DNA from: Ecdyonurus torrentis
Taxonomy: Eukaryota > Arthropoda > Insecta > Ephemeroptera > Heptageniidae
Direction of reading: 5' to 3'
DNA: 64,000 bases
NCBI GenBank assembly: GCA_949318235.1
Contig: OX439127.1
Span: 6,235,432-6,299,431, forward strand
Of the stretch, positions 32,930 to 55,544 are shown piece by piece (position 1 is the first letter of the stretch; each line of letters begins with the position of its first letter). Made by a program: the position numbers and the translations under genes. Under the pieces are notes generated by a model. That model worked only from the letters and a program-made list of their open reading frames with translations, was not told the origin of the DNA and did not search any database.

Positions 32930-34108
32930 GACTTTATTTTATTTGAAATTAAAGTGTTTGTTTTGTTGGAAATAAATTATGTACAAAAAAACGTTGTGAA
33001 AATATAGTTCTTCTTTTAACAATTTCCGGTCCAAGTTGGTCAAGTTCTACGTTAAATTAATTATATAGTGTGTTTTCATTCATATATTGAAGTCGACGTC
33101 ATAAGTGAGTACTAAATAACATTGGTCAGTATAGGAAAATTTCACATTTTGCCAGTTTAAAAATACTTCGCAATATTTTTGAGAGCATTGATGCTGTTAA
33201 CAGGTTGAATTAGTACCTCAAGTATGCAAGAAAAATAAATAATAATGACTAAAAACTAGCTAATTTTCCAAAGAAAATAGCCAAAAACTAGGTTTGTCCT
33301 ATGCTGAGCAATGTTATTCATTGCTCAAGAAGAGCATTGGAAAACATTCAGAATGACGTTATGCGCTCACAGCCTATAAGAAACGCTTATTGTAAACATT
33401 AAAAAGAGTTTAACAAAGAAATATAAATGTCGCAAGTGATGTATTGTTTGTTACAAAACATGGTGATTGCATTGTATTGACACAGAGAGAGAGATATAGA
33501 ATGACATACATTGAAGTATGGGTCAGTAAGGTCAAAGTACTAACCAGCAGTATTAAGTAACTGGAACACTTTGCTCGTAGTGAGAGTGGAGATAGCAGCC
33601 TTGCCCTCAAGGTCATGTGCTTTCACTCCATCACCAGCAGTGATACGATCTTTGCTTTGTAATATCACATCACCTAGGCGGGAAGGTAGATCAAACACTC
33701 GCTTTGTTTTACCCTCAATTATAAGAGATCCAACTTTGTAGCCTGCAATCTCAGCTGAAACATGACAATTTGAACCTATTAGCACACACGAGATTATGTA
33801 TGAAAAATTACATTATCAAAATAATAATAAAAAAATAAACAATAATAATATGGAAAATTCTAAATACAAAAAAAAAAAAAATAATAATAATAATAAAAAG
33901 TTATTTATAATAAGAATAATAACAATGTATTAATAATCATAAAGCAATTTAAAACCTATGCTCAATTGTGTTTCATAATAGGATTTTTCTTTCCTTTTTG
34001 TTTTATGTTAAGGATTATATATAGATGGCTTGTATCTCAAAATTTAAAAGAAAACTTGCAAACTTTATGACGACATTTCAGTTCTTCCAAATAGAAATGT
34101 CGTAGTAT

Positions 34109-34144
<36 letters not shown>

Positions 34145-35412
34145 CATGCAACTATGAGCTCTATGAAAAGAACAAGTAAGATTCAAGGTCGCATCATAAA
34201 AAAAATACTTTACGACATTTCTATCCGGAAGACTTGAAAGTTAATAGTAACAGCTATACCTATGATAAAATTGTCAGAACCCATGACTATCAGATAAGAG
34301 AGAAAATAATTATTGAAATTAACATGGGCTCTTATGGAACTAACGACTTCAAAAAATCATAATTAAAAATCTAGCATGGTGACCCCCACCATTTTTTTTT
34401 TTTTTTTTTTTTTTTAAACATTTCTGAAGATACAATATCCTAATGAATCACTGTGCAAGATTTCTGATTTTTCTTTCTTTACAATTTTTAGTTAAATCCC
34501 TCAGTACCTGATTTCCTGCCTTAAAAAGGATTAGGTGATCATAATTTTTTTTTTAAGTTTAGAGCAGGAAAAACAGTGTTTACGAATACCATTAATGTTG
34601 CTCGTACACCCTATTTTCTTGCAGCAAGAAAAAAAAATCTATACTGCGGGATTTGACTAAAATTATAAAGAAATAAAAATATGAAACCCGAAACCACCCT
34701 ACGTTATCTTTATGAGAAAACGCAGTGGCCGCCGCTGCCCCGTTTGGGAACTTTTGGCCAGAGCTGTACCATGGGGTACATACTTAACACGACTAGTCAG
34801 ATTTATTCAGGGGAGGAGAACATACATATTATTTTACACTAGCTATCGACATATCTGTTACATTACATAATAATATGCATACATAATTAAATATATCTTC
34901 TATATGTATAGCAAACAGGTGTCAGGTATAATTAAGCCTTTTAATTTCTATAATAATTTATGATAAATACAGTTTAAATAATATATTACAAGGACATGCA
35001 AAACATACCATAATTATATTATTTATTACATATTATTATGTATATGTATCATATTTATGTAAATATGTTACTAAACAAAAATGTGGTGGTTTAATGGTAT
35101 GTAATATGGGACGTATGAAAATGTGTATAAATAAATGAATGTCATATCATATGTACATACATTCCATAGATATACCGGTATGCATTTGTCTCCGTTTATT
35201 TGCACCATACATACCATGCATAAAATAAAGCTATGAACAGGAAAAATCGTATGAAGAACACGCATACATAAATACCATCTAAAAGTAAAAAGCACTGGTA
35301 TGCAAGCGCATTTCTTTTGTGTTAAAAAAATGTATGTGCATAACTTCAAAACCGATCCCACTTTAAACTGTTTATACATATTTGTGCATATATTCTTACC
35401 TGGAGCAGACAT
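26666..35412 (-). CDS. PAICS: Phosphoribosylaminoimidazole carboxylase / SAICAR synthetase (PAICS), 8 coding exons
   Basis: Bifunctional cytosolic enzyme of de novo purine synthesis: it carboxylates AIR to CAIR, then joins aspartate with ATP to give SAICAR. Join, in transcript order: 35412-35400, 33754-33545, 32402-32224, 31576-31372, 30666-30470, 29119-28969, 28322-28164, 26823-26666. All junctions are GT-AG, the phases agree, and the total is 1272 nt (423 residues plus stop), close to the family's ~425. The SAICAR synthetase half (~1-255) shows [40 protein letters not shown] and LVDMKIEFG. The carboxylase half (~265-423) shows [16 protein letters not shown] and [12 protein letters not shown]. 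No lesion is seen. The gene lies head to head with the BTB-zinc-finger gene. A tttctag acceptor at 35440-35441 suggests an upstream noncoding exon. Confidence 0.97.
26990..27325. repeat. Family D element
   Basis: atggcttgtatctcaaaatc, gcaaactttatgatgccatt, ggtgaccccccaatattttc and cctgcagtacctgattta in the same order as at 34.0-34.5 kb. Lies in the last PAICS intron. Confidence 0.8.
27462..27910. mobile_element. Inverted-repeat element hosting a nested MITE
   Basis: Left arm ctatctagtggcaacgattt with cgataggacac; right arm gtgtcctatcgtgtctgtag with aatcgttgtctagtggg. The GC-rich element at 27551-27841 is inserted between them. Confidence 0.7.
27551..27841. mobile_element. GC-rich MITE with TAA target duplication (Harbinger-like)
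   Basis: Ends ggctgtgttcgtaaacag and ctgtttgcgaacgcagcc, flanked on each side by TAA. About 290 bp and much richer in G+C than its surroundings. Three-base TWA duplications are typical of PIF/Harbinger elements. No transposase. Confidence 0.7.
27945..28110. repeat. Inverted repeat in PAICS intron 7
   Basis: gtgggaaaaggaagtgtcgg with aaaccacatgatg on the left pairs with gtcacgtgatttcc and agcacttccttttcctgttt on the right. Confidence 0.7.
28164..28322 (-). CDS. PAICS: PAICS coding exon 7
   Basis: [20 protein letters not shown] to [17 protein letters not shown]. Acceptor ttgcag, donor GTACGT, phases 1/1. Confidence 0.96.
28350..28456. mobile_element. Family E MITE
   Basis: ttatgttcgtaaaccctgag at the left and acatggtttacaaacaacat at the right, with an inner caaaccacaaaaaaatggcg block. 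In PAICS intron 6. Confidence 0.8.
28590..28800. repeat. Family A half element
   Basis: cttaccatagtgaagagtct, tagtttggtggcaaatctta and gtcaataaactccaagagag, then gccttcatcagtccttatag. One arm only, with the reverse-strand CTGATGAAGGC core retained at about 28747-28757 and a degraded GAAA-equivalent. Confidence 0.75.
28803..28968. repeat. ~83-bp exact-type tandem duplication at a PAICS splice donor
   Basis: The unit from taggacattacagtggagca through cgatatatgattaagaagag to agttagttaatactgaccct occurs twice in a row with about one mismatch (caacctcg against caccctcg). The second copy ends at the exon 6 donor. The first copy therefore carries a second GGGTCAGT donor-like site (read on the minus strand). 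Confidence 0.92.
28969..29119 (-). CDS. PAICS: PAICS coding exon 6
   Basis: [17 protein letters not shown] to [13 protein letters not shown] and AEYEG, the start of the AIR carboxylase domain. Acceptor ttgccag, donor GTCAGT. The donor and adjoining intron bases are tandemly duplicated (see 28803-28968). Confidence 0.96.
29388..29572. mobile_element. Inverted-repeat element (MITE-like)
   Basis: cttaaatttgacgcatgaca with gttacaaagctggaa on the left pairs with tttcaactttgtaacgtgcg and catcaaatttacacgcc on the right. Inner arms are aatggagccgttcacat and atgtgaacagctccatt. Confidence 0.8.
29610..29850. repeat. Short family A derivative
   Basis: aaggaaaatgaaccattatg, ggccttaccatagtgaagag, agcactcagg, then tttgtgctagcaagattttt and gtcaaactatgggact. 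The inner hammerhead-like part is deleted. Confidence 0.75.
30065..30390. mobile_element. Family B foldback element
   Basis: Arms of about 140 bp: gaggtgtcacgtggcacaca, tcaatcaaagaagagattta and cttgagtacatcacag on the left, all mirrored on the right (ctcaagtaaatctct, tgtgtgccacgtgacacctc). The spacer is gtagaagactaca-like. Other copies at 20.57 and 49.8 kb. In PAICS intron 5. Confidence 0.88.
30470..30666 (-). CDS. PAICS: PAICS coding exon 5
   Basis: [20 protein letters not shown] through DKQVYRNL to PQPRGQ, the end of the synthetase domain and the linker. Acceptor atttcag, donor GTGAGT, phases 1/0. Confidence 0.96.
30690..30845 (-). repeat. Interspersed family F copy
   Basis: aacaaggtcgttcccgccaa, ggtgctaaaccaatcagag and accaatcacagttgacttta appear in inverted orientation at 60725-60870. 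No frame. Confidence 0.8.
30885..31134. repeat. Inverted repeat around a poly(T) tract
   Basis: tgtgtaactcgtattttgtc and aaaatgtgtaagtcgttatt on the left are mirrored by acgacttacacattttgctt and gacaaaatatgagttaca. A T-tract at 30975-31017 lies in the loop. Confidence 0.8.
31135..31314. mobile_element. ~180-bp MITE related to the Tc1-like element at 61.6 kb
   Basis: Ends cagtcaactggagtgacttt with gaac, and gttcaaagtcacccctgttg with ac. The terminus shares cagtcaac..gg.gtga..ttgaac with the larger element at 61568-63088. A TA lies on the left flank. Confidence 0.75.
31372..31576 (-). CDS. PAICS: PAICS coding exon 4
   Basis: [10 protein letters not shown] through FEILERAW to [14 protein letters not shown]. 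Acceptor tgttccag, donor GTACGT, phases 0/1. Confidence 0.96.
31640..31885 (+). repeat. Interspersed family G copy
   Basis: acataagcatttgatttata, tggtctcaaaacccaactgt and agctccgtagcagtgatcag match 4736-4917 in inverted orientation. In PAICS intron 3. Confidence 0.75.
32224..32402 (-). CDS. PAICS: PAICS coding exon 3
   Basis: GLKTHFVE through [18 protein letters not shown] to ETFFK, the most conserved SAICAR synthetase stretch. Acceptor gatgcag, donor GTAAGA, phases 1/0. Confidence 0.96.
32425..33060. other. PAICS intron 2, AT-rich
   Basis: Homopolymer T tract at 32881-32923. No gene or repeat family recognised. Confidence 0.5.
33060..33385. mobile_element. Family C element
   Basis: cattcatatattgaagtcga, cagtttaaaaatacttcgca, gagagcattgatgctgttaa, then gtcctatgctgagcaatgtt and cagaatgacgttatgcgctc. 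The right terminus is degraded. Confidence 0.8.
33545..33754 (-). CDS. PAICS: PAICS coding exon 2
   Basis: [18 protein letters not shown] onward through [19 protein letters not shown], the ATP-binding start of SAICAR synthetase. Acceptor tttcag, donor GTTAGT, phases 1/1. Confidence 0.96.
33790..35397. other. PAICS intron 1
   Basis: Holds a family D element at about 34015-34545 with T-tracts inserted (34111-34142, 34393-34416) and a family E fragment (34550-34625). A 90-bp fragment of the gtacagctc-type MITE (34690-34775) is the mate of 37057-37187. The rest is AT-rich sequence with clustered atatgtatat motifs. Confidence 0.6.
35400..35412 (-). CDS. PAICS: PAICS coding exon 1
   Basis: Thirteen coding bases (MSAP plus one base), ATG at 35412-35410, donor GTAAGA. 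Phase 1 out. A very short first coding exon is plausible because the next exon supplies the first conserved residues. Confidence 0.8.
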
Positions 35413-36819
35413 CTTAGCAGTTTTAAGTTCCCCAAATTCCTAGAAACAAAATAAATAATTATTTAAATAAGATCTAACATAAAAATTAAAGAATTAAAAA
35501 ACAACAATAGGAATGGAATGTATGTAACAAGTGGTTACATAGAGCCGCATATTCTACCCCAGACTAAATGACTTTATAAAACTAACCTTCACTCAAAGTA
35601 GTCACTATCACAACTGGCGATGTTTCTTGTAACAAATAGAGCTAATAAAATAATCAACTCTATTCAGTAATTGCTGTAATTACGTAATTATCCCGAAGGC
35701 ACGTGTATGAAGAATTTTCTCGGCCTCTTCAAAAAAAAATGTGCACCCTACAGGAAATTTTTTGAACTACAGAACAACAGAAAAAAAAATTGAGCATCAA
35801 AAAGCACAACAATTTGGCGCGCTACACTGGTTCACAGGTGTTTATTTTTTCTTCATATTTCTGATAATTTAGGTAAGAAAAAAACATTTATTTCCATAAA
35901 AAATAATAAATATCAATTTTTTAAATGTTCATTATGTCTAATTAGTTTTTATTTGTTATAAAATTTAGGTAAAAGCAAGAGAAATCTGTTGTTAAAGTTG
36001 AGCATTGAAGGCGGAGGGCGAGCGAGACCGGCAACCAATAAGAACGAATTTGAAAGATTCGCGGTCGTAACTTATAAAAATATTTTCGTTGCGTCTTTTT
36101 GTAAACAAACAAAATCTTGCAAAATCTATTCATACAGGTAAACTTTTATTTTTGTATTTTTATTACATTTCCTACTTGAATATACTTAAACTATATTAAT
36201 TTTAGATATATTACATTTATGATATATGCCAGTTAGTAAAAAACAGAAAATATTCACCAAACGTTTAAATTTTATGAATAAAATTAATATAACACATGAA
36301 GATTTTGCATAGAAAATTTTTGTTCTTTGTCTGCGATCTGCGACTAAAAAAATCATGTTTTAAAGGCAGTTCTGTTAATGAATTACTATAAATATGTATA
36401 TATAATTATAATTACACTCTGCAGATAGAAAGCATGACATCAAATATGATATTATTCTGCATAATGTGAATTGTAGTCAGTAAAATAATAATACCGCAGG
36501 GGCGGTATAGTGGTGTTAGTGGAGTTTAGGATTTCTGACCCCCTTTTCTGTCAGGTCTGTAAAAGTATGGGCAAAGTCAATGGTCGATCCCCCCCCTCCC
36601 TTTGCCTATGCTCACTTTAGGCTAAACCTCTCCTGTTGCAAAATCCTGACTACGCCACGTATGTACTGAATAAACCAAAACATTTCTTTCTCCTTCCACA
36701 GACGATGTTTGTATATCATCGTTGTCATATATGCTTGTAGTAGTAGTAGTAGTGGTGCAGTATTAGCAATTAAATTTTTTTCTGGTTTTTTAATGTTTGT
36801 TAATTTATCTGCTAAGGCA
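35413..36819. promoter_or_regulatory. Putative bidirectional promoter region between PAICS and the BTB gene
   Basis: The two coding starts diverge across about 1.4 kb. A TATAAAAA lies at 36073-36080. About 60 bp downstream is a strong donor, catacag|gtaaac at 36137/36138, so a small noncoding first exon of the BTB gene may run from about 36105 to 36137. An accttaggtaag-like sequence and a ggcgcgctac block near 35815-35825 may belong to the PAICS side. At 36500-36655 is a GC-rich insert with ggggcggtatagtgg/gactacgccacg ends, probably a MITE. No transcript data support these starts. Confidence 0.4.
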
Positions 36820-48250
<11,431 letters not shown>

Positions 48251-48320
48251 TTATAGTGGGTTATATAGTGCATAGTTTATAGTGGGGGTCAAAATATAAC
48301 AACACAACTCAACACTTATA

Positions 48321-48326
48321 AATAAA
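48321..48326 (+). terminator. Polyadenylation signal AATAAA of the BTB gene
   Basis: AATAAA 70 bases after the stop codon. It overlaps the target-site/transposon junction at 48327, so the cleavage site would fall inside the transposon. Confidence 0.55.
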
Positions 48327-49229
48327 GAGCGGAAAAATAGTCTTTAGACTATTGTCAATATTGAGGCTATTTGGGGGTTTTACTAAAAATGTCCACGAAT
48401 CACACGATTTCAAGCGTAGTATGTACAAATTTTAAAAAAGACTATTTAGCGACTATTTTAGTCTCCGAGACTATTTTGGACTTTCCAGACTTTTTGGACT
48501 ATTTCGCCATTTTTCTATGTCTTTTGCTATTTCTGACAAAAATAACGTAAAATTAACGTAGACGTTACCGACTTGGACCGGAAATTGCTAAAAGTGAACA
48601 ATATTTTCACAATTTTTTTTTTTTTACATTACCGTATTTATTTTCAACATGTTTTGTTGAAACACTATAATTTTCAAATAAAATCGAGTAAATTTAAAAT
48701 ATGATGTATTTTAATTATTATTATTATTTGTTTGTTTCGAAAAAAGTTTTAATTCAATTTTAATTTAAAAAAAGTTTCATATTTGACTACAAATTCCCAC
48801 TAAAATTTTCATTAACACATTTACATGTTATCTTTAAAATGGAATAACTTAAATATATTCGATCGTGTTTCACGTGTTTGGCATAATTAAATTTTTAAGT
48901 ACCAAATCTTCTTTATTTTGTGTTTATAAATCACTTTAAAAAAAATCATAATAAAAAAAAAGTTTTAAGTGGTCTTTGAAGATTTTTTTTATTATTATTT
49001 AGACGATGTAATTTTTTTAGACACTGTTTTTTTTTGTAGGCACTTTCTTAGAGACCATTAAGAAAACATAAATTCAGACATGTTATACGAATAAATAAAG
49101 TCACTAATGAGCTATATAAATTTCAAAGACTATTTCCGGACTATTTTATTATTTTTGAGACTATTTTTAGACTATTTTTCAGTTTTGAAGACTATTTTCA
49201 TGAAAAAAGAGACTATTTTTCCGCTCTCT
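48327..49229. mobile_element. Family H DNA transposon (~900 bp) with long target duplication
   Basis: Left end agagcggaaaaatagtcttt, right end agactatttttccgctctc. Flanks acttataaat on both sides suggest an ~10-bp target duplication. Many gactatttt words lie inside near both ends. No transposase. Duplications of 9-10 bp fit Mutator-like elements. Partial copies are at 13592-13835 and 51700-51765. Confidence 0.75.
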
Positions 49230-49234
49230 ACTTA

Positions 49235-49794
49235 TAAATTTCAAAGAAAATTAAATTGTATCTCACTTTGTTTGTTTTATCACTATAACTAAAAATATTA
49301 ATTATAACTCCAATGTTGGTTGACATTCTTTATGTCAAAGTTCAGGACTTAAATTATTTGTATTATATTTTCTTTCTTTTTCTTTCTTTTCATTTCATTT
49401 TTTTTTCCTTCTTCTTTTTTTGTATTTATTATTATATTGTATTTTTGTTTTGTATTAATTACAATATGATATCAACAGAACCACTTTTGCAAAATACATT
49501 ATTATTAAAAGGAGATCAAACTATATTTTAAGAATCTTATATGCTTTAAAATTCTTTTTGCTTTCCTAATTTTTATTATATGTGTTGTTTCTATAAGAAG
49601 TGATTCCTATAATTTTTTCTTATCTGTTATAAGAATTACTTCAAATATCTCCATATAAAATGCTTGAAATATGTGAGATAATAAAATATAATAGGATATT
49701 AATTTGCACAAGATTTGCCTGGGTGCATAATATTCTTGAAATTAAATCTAAGGAGAAAAATTTACTGGGTTAAAATGAATGTTAAAATGAAGGA
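49235..49794. other. AT-rich stretch, nothing recognised
   Basis: T/C-rich run at 49365-49420. No gene or repeat family seen. Confidence 0.5.
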
Positions 49795-50055
49795 TAGAAA
49801 CAGCAGCCTTACTACCGTTAAAGTTGTAAGGAGAGGTGGAGTTGTCACGTGGCACACAGTTTAGTTATAATGTTTTAATAACAGAGCTTTTGTCATTGTA
49901 ATGCAATTATCAATCAAAGAAGAGATTTACTTGAGCACAGTACAGTACAAGACTACACGTACACTGCTCAGTGACGTTCTCAAGTTCATCTCTTCTTTGA
50001 TTGATAATGTCATTACAAAATGATGAAAGCTCTATCAGTTATATAAACATTATAA
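49795..50055. mobile_element. Family B foldback element
   Basis: gttgtcacgtggcacacagt, tcaatcaaagaagagattta and the mirror tcttctttgattgataatgt. Loop gtacaagactacacgtac-like. The outer right end is lost. Confidence 0.85.
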
Positions 50056-50059
50056 CTAA

Positions 50060-50300
50060 TGTTTATAGAGAGTCCCATACCTTGGTGACAAATCTTGCTT
50101 ATAGTTTTAACAGACTCAGATCATTCATAGCTGCTCTCTAAGTCTGTGAGGTCGACTGACAAAGGCAAAACATAAACATATTACATCTCTTGTAGTTTAG
50201 TGTCAATTATGTTTTTTATCTGTGCTAGCAAGATTTGTCACCAAACTATGGGACTAAATCTCTTAACTCTATAGTAAGACCAGTGTATACTTTCTTCCAG
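50060..50300. repeat. Family A element, diverged
   Basis: gagagtcccataccttggtg, then ctctaagtctgtgaggtcga, tatctgtgctagcaagattt and gtcaccaaactatgggact. The ribozyme-like core is degraded. Confidence 0.75.
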
Positions 50301-50854
50301 TATTTTATTTTAATAAACTAAATTAACTTGTACAAGATTTGCCTGGTCAATATTTAATCATTGATTTAACTTAAAAATAAAATTATAAATTATTTATATA
50401 TTGTGGTTTTTATTGTTCTATCCTCTTATTTCTTTTATTACCTATAATTTGTCAGCGCAAAAATTTGTTTAAAACAATGTTGCTGGAATAATTAATATAA
50501 TATTAAGCTTAAATTGCTCTTTAAAATTTAAAGGAAAGTAAAAAAATAATTTAGTTATTTACACTACATATCATGACGCTATAGTCCCTTTCGGGGTAAG
50601 CCTACAACACAATTTTATTATTATTATTTTAAGCCTGAACTTTAATTTCAAATATAATGTACTATTTTTAGTAATACTCTTTCTTCATGTCATTTATTTA
50701 TTTAAGATTACATATTTATTTATTTTTGTGCTTAAAAATAAGGCTTCCCCCCCCCTCCCACTTAGTTGAAAGTTGAGTGCTCCTTACAAGAGTTTAGGCA
50801 GTAACAAGCAGACTGCTTGAAGCAGTTACAAACGTACAATTTTTATGAGCCATT
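50301..50854. other. AT-rich stretch, nothing recognised
   Basis: Contains catgacgctatagtcccttt (50573-50595), also seen at 11680-11702, probably a repeat end. No gene. Confidence 0.5.
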
Positions 50855-51300
50855 TTCCTATGCGGCCCATGTTATTGAGTGAACCAACATGGCAACAACT
50901 TTAACATGGACGCTTGCACTCTATAGCCACTGATAGTTTCCATAGTTTGGTGCTCACATTGGCTTATGTACAAGCTTGGTGTTGCTGTTCTATAGATTGA
51001 GTGTATGCATTCATGTTAAAGTTGATGCCATGTTGGATCACTCAATAACATGGGCAGCATAGGAAAATGACTTATTGGGCCGCAGTATAAAAAAAGTAAA
51101 AAATATTTTTGCGAACAGCGATGCTGTTAATAGGTTGATTGTCTTAAGTATGTGAGAAAATAATAAACAAATATATAATCGATTTCTCATAGAAACTGCA
51201 TGGTTGCATGTCCTGTGCTGAGCAAAGTTATTCATTGCTCCAGTATGGCGTCCAAGCTTAAATATGACGTCATGCAGATTCCCCCTTATTAAACAAATAT
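50855..51300. mobile_element. Family C elements, partly duplicated
   Basis: A reversed end (catgttattgagtgaaccaa, gacgcttgcactctatag) is followed at 50998-51300 by a nearly complete copy: gagtgtatgcattcatgtta, cactcaataacatgggcagc, gcatggttgcatgtcctgtg, gacgtcatgcagattccccc. Confidence 0.85.
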
Positions 51301-52137
51301 GGTTTTTATTCATAGAGCGATAAGGAAAAGACTGAGATATAAATAATATTTAAATATCAGAATGTTCGAATTTTGAACACAATAATAATTAGTAAAACAA
51401 AAAAATAAATATGGGAGGCGAGTAATTAGTAAAACAAAATAATAAATATATGAGGGGGGGGGGAGCTATATAGAAACATAATCTATATTTAATTAATATA
51501 TTGAATCTACTATATTCATAAAATAATAATGTTATACAGTCTCCTCTCCTTCTATGTGCAGAGAGAATATTCTCTCTCTCTCTCTCTGCCCGAGAGAGAG
51601 AGAGAAACTTCAGACAAGTTGTACTAAGAAAATATACATAAAATATTGAGCTATTTTATTTCAAAAACTATTTTCAGTCTATTTTAACAATTTTGGAGAC
51701 TGTTTTTAAAATTAAAATGAATATTTTGATGAAAAAGGAGACTATTTTCTTGCTCCCTAAATATTTATAGTTTTAATTATTATATATAAGACAAAATACC
51801 AGGGTTTGACGACCCGCCTATTCATACAATCTTTTATCACAATTTTTTGGCAATTCATACAACAAAATGTATTAAATGGAACCATCAAGTTTGGATTGAC
51901 TTTGGTCACAGTTTCAAAATATATTTACTGCCTAACTAAATAAGCTCATAGAAAAAAAAAAAAAAAAAAAAAAAAAGGAAAGCTTGATTTTTTGCATTAT
52001 AGCTTTTAGTTATATTGTTTCGTGTTTCTATGAACTTTTAGTTAGGGAGGAAATAATTTTTAAAAATTTATCTAAAGTCATCCCAAAGTGGTCCAAAGTC
52101 ACCCCGTGTGATATAGTACTATAAGCAACTTAATATA
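51301..52137. other. Unannotated stretch with family H fragment
   Basis: G-run at 51455, (TC)/(GA) microsatellites at 51570-51605 forming an inverted pair, and a family H right-end fragment at about 51700-51765. Poly(A) at 51952-51976. Confidence 0.5.
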
Positions 52138-53440
<1,303 letters not shown>

Positions 53441-53716
53441 CAGGGTGCTTATTTAAATTTTTACTTTTTCAGAAACGTTTTTTTATAAGAAGTTTATTGA
53501 CAAATTAGACCTATTATACATCAAATTAAAGCTTAAGATTTGACATTTTCTTTTCTTTTTTTAAAAATGTGCTTTGTCGATTTTTCTTTTTACTAGATGG
53601 AAAACAATACGAAGCGCGATTTTTTCGAAAAACATATATACGTTAGCAAGAGCGTTTTCCTAAAAAAAAAAAAAAATCAAAAGCGGTCTTATTAATTTTT
53701 TTTCTTAGTTAAAATC

Positions 53717-54931
53717 CCACACAGCACTGAATGACCTTTAGATATCCTACGTATATCCCAAAATATATCCCATTTATCTCCGCTGAAGGTCCACAGAAAA
53801 TCCAAATGTCCCGCCCGCTGGAATATACCATGTAGATCTATGGGATATATTAAAAAAAGTACACTTATTGTTAAATTAAATGCGATATGATAGAAAAAAT
53901 TTGGGGGTTTTGGGGGGTGGGGGGTATATAGGCAATGTATTTTTTAACTTTGTTTTCAGTATTTTCCCAATTTTACATGGGCAAATAATAACCCCCAACT
54001 CCACCCCCACCCCAGGTCCGGGGAAGTGCTATTGTTGTGCGGTGTGCGTGCCCATAAGTCCGAAAATATTAATGACTTGTCAAAGTTGTGTGATTTCATT
54101 TAACATGGGCAAACCCCCAACCCTCCCCCCCCCCCCAGGTCGGGGGAAGGGCTTTTGGTTTTTGCCCAAGTCAGAAAATATTCATGACTTAAAGTTGTGT
54201 GTCTTCCACTGAGACACGAAATTGAAGGATATAACATGGATATTCGGAGGATATTATTACCACAACTTTTCAGTCTGACTTAAAAAGTTAGAGATGGATT
54301 TTCAAAATTAAATTAAGTTAATTAATTATTAAAATTGTAGTTGTTTTATGATTTGAATTGTTTGCTTATAATTAAATGCACAAAACCCATACTTTATACT
54401 ATTTTAAAATTAATTATTTAGCACGATATAAAAAAATTAGCATCATTTAAAATTCACAAATAAACGCTGCCCCCTGGTGGATATACCTATGGATATTTGG
54501 ATATTTTTGGGATATCTAATGGATATAAAGAATTTAAAATATTAAAGTGACTAAAAAAATCAAATAGCATGAAATATAACTTTTAGGTAAATAAATTCAT
54601 AACATATATCATAAAATCTCTCAATAAAACTAATTTTGTGAGTGAAATTTTATATATCCACTCTTGCATATTCTATGGATATACCAGTGGATATAAAAAA
54701 ATTGCCCCAAAATATATTTATTGATTAAAATTATAAATAAAACATAATATAATTGTCAGCTCATGAGAAAAACGGGTTGAAAATAAGTAGATAATTAATT
54801 TTGGATTGGTTTTTTTATATCCAAGCTAAATATCCCATAGACATTCAAGGTTCATATAAAATGGACGGGACATATTTTGGATATTGGGATATCCAATGAA
54901 TATCTATTGGATAAACCGTGCTGTGTGGGTT
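53717..54931. mobile_element. piggyBac-like non-autonomous transposon
   Basis: Ends cccacacagcac and gtgctgtgtggg, with TTAA directly outside on the right and TTAA three bases further out on the left. The interior has many ggatat/atatcc words (such as tggatatattaaa, ccaatgaatatc) and two paralogous blocks, ccccaggtc-containing, at 54012 and 54137. No transposase. TTAA plus CCC/GGG ends fit piggyBac. Confidence 0.7.
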
Positions 54932-54956
54932 AAGTAACGATAAGCTAATAACATTA

Positions 54957-55288
54957 AGGTTTCTCCATGTGGAAACCATTTGTAGCCCGGCAGTTGTCAA
55001 GTCGAAACTGCAGTTCGAGCCACACGCGCGTTGCAGAGCATCTAAGCCATGATGGACTCTTTAGCATCAGTAATCCTGATGGCGTCGCCTCAACTTTGGG
55101 ATATCTTGCACTGGAGTCTTCAAAACTTTGTCTTTGACGTCCCACAAGAAAAATTCAGGTGGGGTCGTGAGGTCTGGTGATCTCGGTGCCCTAGCTATGG
55201 GTCCATCTCGGCCAAAATCCAGCCTTTGTTTACATCGAAATCTGGCGCAATCGAGTTTTTTTCCTTCAAAAATGAACTCATACGCCAC
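54957..55288 (-). pseudogene. Tc1/mariner-superfamily transposase remnant
   Basis: RLDFGRDGPIARAPRSPDLT and PPEFFLWDVKDKVLKTPVQD continue, after a frameshift near 55085, in ITDAKESIMA, then RLDNCRATNGFHMEKP. Same family as the copy at 52560-53048 but clearly a different sequence. Confidence 0.8.
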
Positions 55289-55544
55289 TTACTGATTAAA
55301 ATGAAAATCATTTGACATAACTCTTTTTTGCGAACATTTTTAAAAATGTCAAAATTTGTGCTAATTTGATATATATAACAAGTTGCAATTGTAAAAAAAT
55401 TTCATAGTGAAATCAGCCTCTAAAATAGTAAAAATATTACACATCCCTATATAAAAGGGAAAAAAACGCAACACAAACAATATTTCAGATGTAAATAAAC
55501 TCCAGTCAAAGGAGCGAAGTGAAAAGTTGCGCAAATTTAAGTTG

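Larger units (their letters stand above)
53441..55430 (-). mobile_element. Second mariner-like remnant, interrupted by another transposon
   Basis: The left end acagggtgcttatttaaatt and block atcaaattaaagcttaagat mirror, with divergence, the right-hand tgctaatttgatatatataa. The minus-strand transposase piece is at 54957-55285. A 1.2-kb element (53717-54931) is inserted inside it. Confidence 0.65.

Noticed and set aside
35071..35412. 113-residue protein starting at the PAICS ATG
   Set aside because: Reads through the GTAAGA donor into intron 1. The conserved protein requires splicing after 13 coding bases.
48321..48326. AATAAA as a certain poly(A) site
   Set aside because: Kept only as a tentative feature, because AATAAA is common in AT-rich DNA and it overlaps a transposon junction.
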